64,000 nucleotides of DNA, from NCBI GenBank assembly GCA_030248225.1, contig JASANE010028510.1, positions 1-64,000 of the forward strand, given 5' to 3'. Numbering within the stretch: the first letter of the stretch is position 1; the number at the start of each line of letters is the position of its first letter. This stretch comes from Trileptium ribeirensis. Taxonomy: Eukaryota; Nematoda; Enoplea; Enoplida; Thoracostomopsidae. A program made the position numbers and the translations under genes. Shown in pieces: positions 22,001-31,494 of the stretch. The notes beneath the pieces were generated by a model. That model was not told the origin of the DNA. It did not search any database and saw only the letters and a list, made by a program, of their open reading frames with translations.

Positions 22001-24237
22001 AGAAACCTCTCAGGATTTTTGAACCAAAGTCAGCCTTGTGTTGCTGCGAGCGAGCCATCCACCCCGCGCCCCGTCGAGTTAATTCGCTAACAAGCTCACT
22101 CGCTTAGCAAGCACCCCTTTGTACCCCGCCTTCTATCCATGTTTCGCTCTAACCACCTGGAACGCTCCCGTTGCGAATACTTCCATGGTAATTGTCGCTT
22201 TGCACAACTCGCATCCCAATAGATAACGTTAGTAATCACAGGAGAGACACTCAAGGGACTGGGGCCTCCGCCTCAGTGCCCCTACGTAAAACAAGTAACT
22301 AAATTCGGTCACCATTCAAGTTTTATAGGGCCAGTCATGTTTCACTTAGGATTAGAAACAGGACAATAATGCATAGAGACATACGAACGGGGAAAGTCAC
22401 TAGGATCACGTTAGGACCAGAGAACCCCGCTTAGGGGATAAAGTGGGTAATGAGGGAAAGGCGAGTCGGCCTTATTACCTGTGAGCAGGCTTAGGGGTTG
22501 ACTCTCCCTCGGGGGACCTCATACCATTAGACACGTGGGCCAATAAAGGGGCCAGGCCGAACACCCTGGTAAACCCGCCGGCAGCCTGCTAAGCTAAGCG
22601 GTTCCCTGGGTCATCGCATAGATCGCCGGGGAGTCGTGGAAGCCGGGGTTGTCCGGGCACCACACGCTAAGGAGAAAAGTGGTGCAGCTGGGATCCCTTA
22701 GGGCCAGAACTGGTCCTAGTACATAAATAAAGTGGGGGCCACGCCGTGAGGACGGCGTGCTAATAAACCCCGCCATTGCAGGAATCACTCGTTACCGCAA
22801 CTCGGACCTCTCGCATGTCTAACAACAAATTCTCAACTGTGATGCGGATAAATTTGAATTGAGGTAGCCCACAAGGTCAAGGTCTCTGTGAAAAATGTTA
22901 AAGCTTCATGCTGTGTACTTGTAGTCATGGTGATTATGATAGTGGCTGAGGCGGTCCAGGAGGTCGACCGGTCCACCTAGTTTTGGCGTATCGAAAAAAC
23001 CCTTGTTTACCTGGTGTAAGCGAATAGGTCATGCACAGCACGTGTGGACCGTCGAGAATCCTGGACCGTGTCCGTCTATAAAGCTGAATGATTACGAAAG
23101 CCCTTAGTATCTCGCAAGATGAATGGTAAAGTGATAATCAAGTACATGGAGGACAATTGGTCGATGGAGGCACGTGTATTAATGGTTATCGGACATCGAC
23201 GTTTCGGAACTAATATTTTAGGTGTATATACAGGCGATTTGGAGTACTAAATTTTGAGTGACTATCATCTGACTATTTATAGCTCAATATTTTCGAATTG
23301 TTGGAACTGTATCGCTCACCGACGGTTGACATTATTTCGTACTTGCTGTGACGTCGACAATAATTATTGCCTGGCGATCTTCAATTGTGGACTCACAACT
23401 AATAGCTCGGTACTAACTGGCTGCATTATCGTCGTGTTACGGAACTGTCACCGCGAGGCTCAATTTATAGTCGGAATTCGGTGTGTGCTACTCACACGTC
23501 AACGCACAATCGGGCACCGTCAACGCAGACTCTGATTCGTACCATTGTTGCCGGACAGTTCCTCTCAACGCCGTATATTGGGTTTCGAGCGTCGAACGTC
23601 CGATCTACTACCTACACGCGTCGTTGGATTGAATCGAATTTCGTTGCTAAATCGGCCGCGTACGACAGACATTTGTTAATTGAATGACGGTCAGTATATA
23701 TGTTATGTTGTAAATATAAAAAATTAATTATCTTAATTATGGTTGCAATGTCTTGTATTCAATAGTTAAGAATGCCACATTGTCCAGGTGGTTTTTACAT
23801 GTTGCGTTTGCTTTTGCACGTACCTCCAAGCCAGTTGAAACCAGAGGTGCCATAACTTTGCCAACTTGTACGGGTGGTTTATAACGTCTTGACTGGTTAG
23901 GTGATTTCAAAACCACTATTTTGGCCCTTTTTGTCGTTTTTAAATTTTCCGGTGAAATTTACCGAGAAGTCATAGATAATTCGTACCTGTGAACTAGTCG
24001 ATTCTGATTGCTAATAACGAGATAGTTATAATTTATAGGACACGGTTTGAGTCTAGTGGATTGAACAAGCAATCACCTTCAGTGAAGCAGCGTAATCTAA
24101 CCTCAGTAAATGTGAGGTCACGTTTGGAGTGTAGTTAGCTGATCAAGCGAAGCGAAATTTTCACACAACTAGTCACATACTTAAGGAATAGGCACACAGG
24201 TACAGTGAAGTTTACTGGACAGTAGAACTTCCGCTAT
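19007..24237 (+). repeat. Giant LTR shared by copies A and B (LTR2)
   Basis: It starts TGTAACAGCCCGAG and acts both as 3' LTR of A and 5' LTR of B. Length is about 5.2 kb, with the 3' edge uncertain. It is almost identical to LTR3 over 3.6 kb, apart from a few substitutions and small deletions in LTR3 (6 bases near 31845; about 50 bases corresponding to 21455-21500). It is clearly diverged from LTR1. The 22750-23690 block has no counterpart in LTR1. The last ~500 bases again resemble LTR1. Confidence 0.87.
20585..20626 (+). promoter_or_regulatory. LTR2 core promoter
   Basis: TATAAAA (20585-20591) is followed by the conserved CCGATCGGGACCAGTCGAG block. A G-run (GGGGGGG) lies just upstream. 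It is 1578 bases from the LTR start, against 1559 in LTR1 and 1571 in LTR3. The GGCGGTTGTCGCC hairpin is at 20646-20658. As 5' LTR of copy B it is the likely promoter for that gag-pol RNA. Confidence 0.65.
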
Positions 24238-24353
24238 AAAGTAAACACATATATTTGATCATACATTTAACATCCGTGCTCAAGTCAGGTTTGAGTTACG
24301 GACGCCCAACAGCTCAAAACAAATAGGGAATATTAATAATTCGGAACTCAAAA

Positions 24354-27029
24354 ATGTCATTACCAGCGAGCGCTAATAGAACGCCGATTAGCGGCACGTC
24401 AACAACTAATGTAGGAGGTGGCACGACCACCACGGCTGGTAGTACAAATGGACCCAGCCCCACTGTATCAGGAGACCCATTAGTAGCAATCCTACAGCAG
24501 CTGATGGAACGGACAACAACGACGGCGCCAATCATACAGGTGGGTGACATCCCACAATTTTCAGGAGCTGACGGACAGGACTTTGAGGCGTGGTTAGCCA
24601 CATACGACAACTTGACGGACGCGAATGGATGGACGTTAGAACAGAAACTAATTTGCTTTCCGACGGTATTAAGGGGCGAAGCGCTTAAGATATACGAAAG
24701 CTTCCCGGACTGCCAGAAACAGACGTACGAAGCCCTTTGTTACAACATGGGTTTCATGTACTCCTCCTCGCAGCGAGACGAAGACGCATTAATCACGCTA
24801 CGCATGCGCATACAGGGCGAACGAGAATCAGTCGCTATGTATGGACTAGACCTCCAAAACTTAGTGGACAAAGCATTCCCGGAGGTCGAAGGTGAACAGC
24901 GTGACGCACTGCTGCAGAAATTTCTGCGACAGGGACTGAGGAAGGAGTTGAAATCTAGCGTAATAGGAAAGACTTATCCATCTTTCAAACACATGATGGA
25001 TAAGCTCAAGTACAAGGAGGACGCCATTATAGCGTCTCAAAAGGATATTATCGGAGTACCGGTTCGCAAAAGCAGCCGGTCTAAAACTGTTAATTACATG
25101 ACCCAGGGAGGTGAAAATAACCAACTAGTAGACCAAATACGTGAAGCACTCGATGAGAACAAGCGCACCGCAGCCGGCAGCGATGCTACTATCGCTCGGC
25201 TCATTGATCTACTAGATAAGCGCACAGAGCAACACCAGGTAAATGCCATGATGCAGAATAATGGAGCACCGCAGATAGGCGCAAACGCAATACCATCAGC
25301 AACGCCCATAGGCAATCAATGCTTTCGATGTGGCTACCTAGGGCACTTCGCTAGAGAATGCCCATATTTCCGAATGGACGTATACGATCCATTGCAAAAC
25401 GAGTACACACGTTTAGCCACGCGAGCAGCGCCTAACCACACGTACGGTGCACCGCCACCACCCGCTGTCGAATATGCTAGGCCGCCACCGCAGTACAATA
25501 ATCGTCCTCGCTATCGAGTAGTTGAACCTAGGGGTGGAGCCCGCTACTCGCGACGTGATGATTGGAATAATACAGCAAATCAGCGGGGATACACTGATTA
25601 TGGGCAGCAAGGATACTATCGCCCAGAGCCCGCAAATTACAACACGTATGGAAACGGTGGTCAGACCGAATATTATAATCGATCTCGCGGACGCAGCGCA
25701 AATGGGTATAACCAACGAAATAATGGATATAACCCAACATACGATCAACGCTATGCTGCCCCACCCCAACCACTGTCGGCCGAAGCCGCACCGTTTCGTC
25801 CGCGCACGCCTAGCAATGGTTGGAATAACGCAAACCAGTTAGGAGCAGTGCCTCGAAATAGACCCGCGCAGGCACCAATACATAATAACGAACGAGTTGA
25901 TCGCCGTAACGCCGGCGTAATGTCAGTGACCAAAGCAGTAGATCCTGAGCTAGCACACCGCTTAGATGTCATGCGACATGAAATGTCTACGCTTGAAGAA
26001 CGCGCAGGAGCTGGCTTAGGCACCCGTTCAGCACAAGTTAACTTGATGGTCACCGAAGATGAAGCAATGCAAGAACAGAACAGCCCAAATTTTGAGAGTG
26101 AGCAAGAACACCCAGATGAAATCGGAGCAGAACCAGGTGCATATCAGGTAAATTCATTGGAAACTAGTAGGGACACACCGCGAAATTGGTCACAAGCGAT
26201 CAGGTCGCGGGGTGCCATTGAACCAAGTCAAACATATGAAGAAGAAACACTTGCATACGGAGAATACAACTACAGTGAGGTACAAAGCAATACCGAACCC
26301 ACACGGCGCTCGGCTTTGTTGTCTCCAACCCCTGGCGCGCAGGGTGTGACCCGAGACCTTGTGAATACTAGTTGGCCAACTAACTTATGTGTATATCCCG
26401 ATCGGAAGTCAGCGCGAGGAGATGAAGAGTACCGAGATACCGAGCAGAGGAGTGAGAGGGGAGGAGGAACCGAGAACCTAATGGAACCAAAGGAACCTAA
26501 TGATCCTGATGTGCCGAGTGAGAAATATGGGAGGTGGCCGTTCGGACTTCGGGGGCCGATTAATAGGGCATCCGTGTCAAGCAATGACCCAAACGCTGGC
26601 ACGTGTAACCCATCTCAGGCGGCTGCACATCGGATGGAACTTAAGAACCTAATGGATGGAGAACCTAGTGCACCTAATGGAATGGAACCTAGAGAGACGC
26701 CGTTCGGACTTCGGGGGCCGATTAATAGGGGTCGCGTGTTTGGCAATGGCTCTAGCGCCGGCACGGTACAACCTGGGGAAGCGACTTTCCATAGGCTTAT
26801 TCAAAATTGTACATGTGAAGCGGAACCAGAAGAACCTGCGGAGGAACTTATGAACCTAATGGAACTTAATGGACTTGCGGACACCGAGAACCTAATGGAA
26901 CCTAGTGGATGGAATGGAATACCGAGGAACCGAGAACCTAAGGAACTGAGTGAACTTAACCTAGCGGATGCATCCAACTTAACTAAACTGACTTCCACCA
27001 ATTTAGGGCGGCCGTGTGAGGCCCTGTAG
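24354..27029 (+). CDS. gag: Gag polyprotein, copy B (full length)
   Basis: This is the 891-residue gag of the better copy. Order: Thr/Gly-rich N-terminus; capsid-like region (~70-235) with FEAWLATYDN and a charged helical stretch; CCHC knuckle CFRCGYLGHFAREC at ~323-336, expected to bind the element RNA; and a Tyr/Asn/Arg/Gly-rich disordered tail (~375-490). The acidic C-terminal half carries two FGLRGPINR boxes and several NLMEP/LMEL repeats. The start has the same ATG context as copy A. It ends GRPCEAL-TAG. In copy A an extra C at this junction would keep translation going past the stop, so the gag end differs between copies. At 891 residues it is long for gypsy gag, mainly because of the C-terminal region. 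Confidence 0.9.
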   Translation: MSLPASANRTPISGTSTTNVGGGTTTTAGSTNGPSPTVSGDPLVAILQQLMERTTTTAPIIQVGDIPQFSGADGQDFEAWLATYDNLTDANGWTLEQKLICFPTVLRGEALKIYESFPDCQKQTYEALCYNMGFMYSSSQRDEDALITLRMRIQGERESVAMYGLDLQNLVDKAFPEVEGEQRDALLQKFLRQGLRKELKSSVIGKTYPSFKHMMDKLKYKEDAIIASQKDIIGVPVRKSSRSKTVNYMTQGGENNQLVDQIREALDENKRTAAGSDATIARLIDLLDKRTEQHQVNAMMQNNGAPQIGANAIPSATPIGNQCFRCGYLGHFARECPYFRMDVYDPLQNEYTRLATRAAPNHTYGAPPPPAVEYARPPPQYNNRPRYRVVEPRGGARYSRRDDWNNTANQRGYTDYGQQGYYRPEPANYNTYGNGGQTEYYNRSRGRSANGYNQRNNGYNPTYDQRYAAPPQPLSAEAAPFRPRTPSNGWNNANQLGAVPRNRPAQAPIHNNERVDRRNAGVMSVTKAVDPELAHRLDVMRHEMSTLEERAGAGLGTRSAQVNLMVTEDEAMQEQNSPNFESEQEHPDEIGAEPGAYQVNSLETSRDTPRNWSQAIRSRGAIEPSQTYEEETLAYGEYNYSEVQSNTEPTRRSALLSPTPGAQGVTRDLVNTSWPTNLCVYPDRKSARGDEEYRDTEQRSERGGGTENLMEPKEPNDPDVPSEKYGRWPFGLRGPINRASVSSNDPNAGTCNPSQAAAHRMELKNLMDGEPSAPNGMEPRETPFGLRGPINRGRVFGNGSSAGTVQPGEATFHRLIQNCTCEAEPEEPAEELMNLMELNGLADTENLMEPSGWNGIPRNREPKELSELNLADASNLTKLTSTNLGRPCEAL

Positions 27030-27116
27030 CGTTCCAACCGACCGGGGAAGACCGTAAAGGACACTGGTCAGGTGTGATGGAGACCTTCGGAACACGGGTC
27101 AGTCCGATTGTCCTAG

Positions 27117-28538
27117 CTCCGTTCGGCACGAATAAATGCTACCAGCGAAGACGAAAGCGTCGTTCTAGTAGAGCCCACTGAATTATTCGCAGTATCTGAA
27201 CGATCCCAACGTCGAGGACATCGCACCGTAGCATACCACCGACAGGTCAACGCGATACATCATATGGACGCACCCTTGCTAATCAACGCATTTGTGTACC
27301 GCACACCAGTACTTACACTAATAGACACAGGGGCAGACGTTTCCATAGTATCACAATACCTGGTAAATAAATTGGGCCTCCAGCCGCAACCTGACGATTC
27401 CACTAGAATAGTATCTGCCACTAAACAGGAACTAGCATTAGATGGCAGCATAAGTGTACCTTTGTCGATCGGGTCCATAAAGGTACAAACCGAATTCTTT
27501 GTCACTAAAACAGCACCTTATCACTGCATCGTAGGAACAAATTTCATGTCCCAGTTGCCAAAGTGCATCATAAACTTTAAGGAACGTTGCTTAGAAATAG
27601 CAGTGGATGAGGAAGAAGCTAAGATACCTTTTGCAAGCCTAGAGCGTTACGACCCACCACTAATTGCGGTAATGTGTAGGAAACTCACCACACTAGAACC
27701 AAACACTGAAACATTCATTAATGCGATCCCAGAAATAGCAGAAACAGGCGTAGGACCGGCACTATTTGTGCCCGCACCAGAAATGGTTGACATCGCCATG
27801 GCACATGCATTTGTATTAAGAAGTCAAAGGACTATACCAATCGCAGTAATTAACTTCGGAAACACACCGGTCACCATTTATGCCGGACAAACGATAGGAC
27901 ACATTGAGGTAATGATGAACCCCAATGTGCAATTCTTGAAAGACACAAACAAAAATTTGATCCGGTATGAGGAACACAAACCAGCCAAACAAATAAATAA
28001 TATTACTGCGCACCCTGAAAGAATCATTCAACACATAGAGGCTGGGAAAAGGTCAATTGACCATGAAAGAGCTCAAACGGTCTTGAGTAAAATAGATTTT
28101 GATAAGACCCTATTATCTCCGTTTGAGCTAAAGCAATTGAAAACCGCAATTGCTGAAAACGCAGATGTCTTCAGCACGCACGACTTTGATTTAGGACGCT
28201 ACACAGAACATAGGCACCGCATAGAGTCCGGAGACGCTAAGCCAATTAAGCAAGCACCGTATCGACTAGCACATTCCTTGCGCGAACCGCTTCGCGAGGA
28301 ACTCAATAGTATGCTAGATGCGGAACTAATATCACCATCAAGCTCACCTTGGGGATCACCGATAGTGTATGTAACCAAGAGTGACGGCTCACTCCGACTC
28401 TGCGTGGACTTTCGGAAGGTAAACACGGTAGCAGAGCAGGACGCATATCCATTACCTAGAATAGATGATATCTTAGGATGCCTCAGAAACACTAAACTAA
28501 TGTCCAGTTTAGATCTAAACAAGGGTTTTGGCAACTAG
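27117..28538 (+). CDS. pol: Pol part 1, copy B: aspartic protease and N-terminal half of RT
   Basis: The frame is open from just after TAG 27114-27116; the first ATG is 27264. LIDTGADVSIV, with the catalytic Asp codon at 27324, marks the retropepsin. VGTNFMSQLP is the typical protease C-terminal region. A connector of ~150 residues leads into RT (LNSMLDAELISPSSSPWGSPIVYV, LCVDFRKVN, YPLPRIDDIL). The frame ends at TAG 28536, immediately after a GGGTTTT heptamer (28523-28529), in the middle of a conserved RT block. The upstream part is in the gag frame but separated by stops, so how it is translated from the gag-pol RNA is unclear. It is non-functional unless the -1 frame is entered. Confidence 0.85.
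   Translation, partial: LRSARINATSEDESVVLVEPTELFAVSERSQRRGHRTVAYHRQVNAIHHMDAPLLINAFVYRTPVLTLIDTGADVSIVSQYLVNKLGLQPQPDDSTRIVSATKQELALDGSISVPLSIGSIKVQTEFFVTKTAPYHCIVGTNFMSQLPKCIINFKERCLEIAVDEEEAKIPFASLERYDPPLIAVMCRKLTTLEPNTETFINAIPEIAETGVGPALFVPAPEMVDIAMAHAFVLRSQRTIPIAVINFGNTPVTIYAGQTIGHIEVMMNPNVQFLKDTNKNLIRYEEHKPAKQINNITAHPERIIQHIEAGKRSIDHERAQTVLSKIDFDKTLLSPFELKQLKTAIAENADVFSTHDFDLGRYTEHRHRIESGDAKPIKQAPYRLAHSLREPLREELNSMLDAELISPSSSPWGSPIVYVTKSDGSLRLCVDFRKVNTVAEQDAYPLPRIDDILGCLRNTKLMSSLDLNKGFGN
28523..28529 (+). other. GGGTTTT heptamer at the RT frame break
   Basis: In the zero frame the codons are AAG GGT TTT, so the seven bases G GGT TTT fit the X XXY YYZ pattern of -1 ribosomal slippage. 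Moving back one base puts the ribosome in the frame that carries the rest of RT. The same heptamer and break are at 16263-16269 in copy A. The alternative is loss of one T from a T5 run, by mutation or base-calling. I see no strong stem-loop just downstream. Confidence 0.4.
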
Positions 28539-30196
28539 AATTAGACCCAGAAACTAAGGACAAAACATCTTTCGTAACGGTTCCTGGACAATACGAATAC
28601 AATGTCCTACCGTTTGGATTAAATTCATCTCCAGGAGCTTTTCAGCGTTGCATGTCCATGATTTTAAAAGGGTTAGAGTGGGAAAAATGCTTAATATACA
28701 TAGATGACATACTGGTATTTTCACCAACGTTCGAGGACCACTTGGCCGACCTAATTAGGGTGTTCGATCGTTTTCGCAGAGCCAATTTAAAATTGAAACC
28801 GTCAAAATGCCACTTTGGCCGAGGTAGTTTAAAGTATTTAGGACACATAATTAGCACAGAAGGCGTAAAACCAGATCCCGAAGAGGCAATAGCAATAGAG
28901 GAATTCAAACGTCCGGAGACGCTGAAGCAGATTCAAAGTTTCCTGGGACTAGTAGGTTACTATCACAAATTTATACCAAACTATTCAGACATTTGCGAGC
29001 CTTTGAATCAACTAAAACGCAAGGATGCAGTATTTAAATGGACTCCTAAGTGTGAGGACGCCTTTAAGAAGCTAAAACAAGCGCTATTAGATGAACCAGT
29101 ACTAATACATCCCGATTTTACACAGCCGTTCATTTTACAGACAGACGCTTCAGGATACGCAATGGGTGCAGTGCTCTCGCAGAAAACTAAACAAGGTCTT
29201 AAACCCATTGCGTACGCCAGTAAGGCGCTGCTAGATTATCAACGCCGTTATCCCGCAATCGAAGCTGAGGCTCTCGCAATCAGATGGGCAGCGCTACACT
29301 TTGAGCATTACCTCGTAGGACACAAATTTCATGTCGAAACCGATCACAAGCCGCTAAAAGCCTTGTTTGACAAGCCGCCTAGGAACTCACGCTTATCCCA
29401 GTGGCGTAGCGAATTATTACTTGAATTCGGGGGATTTGAAATACAATACAGGTCAGGCAAAGAAAACGGCAATGCTGATGCCTTGTCGCGGGATCCTAGA
29501 TACGACCCATCCATCAGCGAGGAACAAACGGGCGACATGTATGAAGTATTAATGATGGGTCGGGGACGACCCACCGGACCTCGCCCACCAACAACCTGCG
29601 CAGCGTGGGATCAATCGCACCTGCCGTATCCCGTACGCACAGTGACACCACTCACACCTGGGGCGCCAACAGCGATAATAGGAAGCCCAATAGCTCCCCC
29701 AGGACAGCCACACCCCGAGGCAATCCCATCGCAACTAGTTCCCGACACGCAGATAACTACAGTACCCCCAGCGACGCTAACACAGCAAGCAGCCACGCTC
29801 AGTGCTATCCCAATTAGAATGGATCCAGGAGGAACACCAGTAATGTCAGTACACACTACAACCATCTCGGGTTCTGGAGTCGGACCTCAGGCTCGAGAAT
29901 CTAAAAGGCCACACCGGCCTGAGTCAGAAACCGTAGGACTAAGAGCAACCACACTACCGACAGAGCAGGAATTTGATAGGCTCATGAAACTAATGATGCA
30001 TTATGAAACTGAAATTCTGCCAACAGTTAGGATCGAGGACGCACAGGATACTCACGAAAACATATATCTACCATTCTTTTCAGACCTCCCAGATTTTAAT
30101 CTGGTACGGCTCTTGCCGTACATTCAACGAAATGACCCAGAACTAGGTCCCATTTGGTGGTATTTATATAACAAACAAGGCCTAGGGCCGAGCTAG
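28530..30196 (+). CDS. pol: Pol part 2, copy B: RT palm/thumb, RNase H and Pro-rich linker
   Basis: This continues RT in the -1 frame; the first ATG in it is 28652, but translation is expected as part of a polyprotein. YIDD is encoded at 28697-28708, followed by GLVGYYHKFIPNYS of the RT thumb. RNase H has QTDAS, EAEALAIRWA and TDHKPL, which carry its acidic metal-binding residues, and ends NADALSRDP. An unusual ~200-residue stretch rich in Pro, Thr and Ala follows (about 29560-29990). A short helical segment then precedes the integrase region. The frame ends at TAG 30194-30196, where a second -1 shift would lead into the integrase head. Confidence 0.85.
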
Positions 30197-30213
30197 GTGC
30201 ATTAAGAATAGAA

Positions 30214-30549
30214 ATGCGAGCTCATTATTTCGAACTCGCGCAGGATACAAAAATATTATATATGCATCTGTTACAACCAGGAGACATAAATTATAAACTG
30301 TGCGTCCCAATCACATTAGTGCAGCAAGTTCTCAAACATGAACATAGCACCTTATATGGAGGGCATCCTGGTCGCGATCGACTCTTAGCAAAGTTAAAAC
30401 AATTTTACTACTGGAAGGGTATGTCGGAACACGCACAGCAATGGATCCGGCGATGCACCCTATGCCAGTCCGCAAAGGACCCAATTGCTCGGATAACCAC
30501 TGGAACAGGTAGGGCAAGAAAGGACGAGCTGTGTCGAGCACAAACATAG
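30214..30549 (+). CDS. Integrase N-terminal zinc domain, copy B (no catalytic core)
   Basis: Open for 111 codons from ATG 30214; the same frame extends upstream to overlap the end of the linker frame. Residues HEHSTLYGGHPGRDRLL and then CTLCQSAKDP give the HHCC zinc-binding head of retroviral-type integrase. The part after CQ changes to a basic RARKDELCRAQT and stops. The Asp-Asp-Glu catalytic core and C-terminal domain expected next are absent. Copy A (17944-18324) ends in the same way. This is a truncated integrase relic, not an active enzyme. Confidence 0.82.
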   Translation: MRAHYFELAQDTKILYMHLLQPGDINYKLCVPITLVQQVLKHEHSTLYGGHPGRDRLLAKLKQFYYWKGMSEHAQQWIRRCTLCQSAKDPIARITTGTGRARKDELCRAQT

Positions 30550-31494
30550 CATGGCGAATAACCAGTAGGACCGCACAAAGCAAGCGGGGCAGTACATAAG
30601 CGCAAGTCACTAAATTATTCCTCGCAAACGGACCAGACCACTTTTACGTGACTTAATAATAGGAAGGCTTGTCACTTAAAGTAGCACAAATTATGACCCA
30701 AGTGCAAACGATTAGAAAATGGCAAACCGAGTATCCTGAGTGATAGAGGTAGTCCGAAACAACCTGAGCACAATAACATCTATTACCACCATCAGAGCAA
30801 ATTAAGCAAAATTTGGTTACGAATTATTAAATGGGCGTATCAAAATACAACAAATGGGAATTTCTGGGAATAGGCACCCCGGCGGCCGGACCATTTCCTG
30901 GGAGTTACCCGAAAACAAATACGGGGCCTGTTTAAAACCCACCACCAATGTGGAGGTACGTGCTGTATATAAATGAAACGTTATTGTGTATGCATATCTC
31001 ATGTTGCTTTATATGTGGAAGAAGGAGCGAAAGGGACTTGGCAAATAATACGTTCCATAAACATTTTTAAGACTCAAATCATGACAGAGTATCCTAAAAA
31101 TATTATAACCCATAAGGGAAAACTTCCAAAATTATCGAAAATAAAGGGAGAAGGGACGCGTTTTTGGTGATAACCAAGCAAATTGATCGTCCTTCTACCC
31201 TCGTTTTAGCAAATTTTAACAAATTTTTGGGAAAATCTTGGAAAATTTTCGAAATTTATTGTAAGTTTATGCCCAAACGGGCTACATTGTCGGAAAATTC
31301 TCGACATTTACGGTAATTTTAAGTTCAAACGGGTTAAATTTTCAAATTTCATACAAATTTTACCTAATGGAAATCAAGGGCTGTGCATCGCATGAAATTA
31401 ATCACGCAAAAATCTCACTTTCTTTTCGCATCTCGACAAATTTAACTTACTACCATAAGTAAGGAGTCTATAAAATCCAAAAAATTTTAAGAGA
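30550..31494 (+). other. 3' untranslated part of copy B
   Basis: This is non-coding as written. Around 30690-30780 a short frame (TQVQTIRKWQTEYP) occurs in both copies without a recognisable domain. The last bases before LTR3, ...AATTTTAAGAGA, are the only purine-rich stretch at the place where a polypurine tract is expected, and they are weak. The 31290-31494 part is absent from copy A. Confidence 0.5.

Larger units (their letters stand above)
24238..31494 (+). mobile_element. Internal region of giant-LTR gypsy element, copy B
   Basis: This is the better preserved copy, between near-identical LTR2 and LTR3, and therefore young. It contains gag, protease-RT, RT-RNase H-linker and integrase-head frames in Ty3/gypsy order, followed by ~0.9 kb of non-coding DNA. 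Gag and the first pol segment share a reading frame but are separated by stops (27027-27029 and others up to 27114). The RT break and the missing integrase core are shared with copy A, so the defects predate or were copied between the two. Confidence 0.87.
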
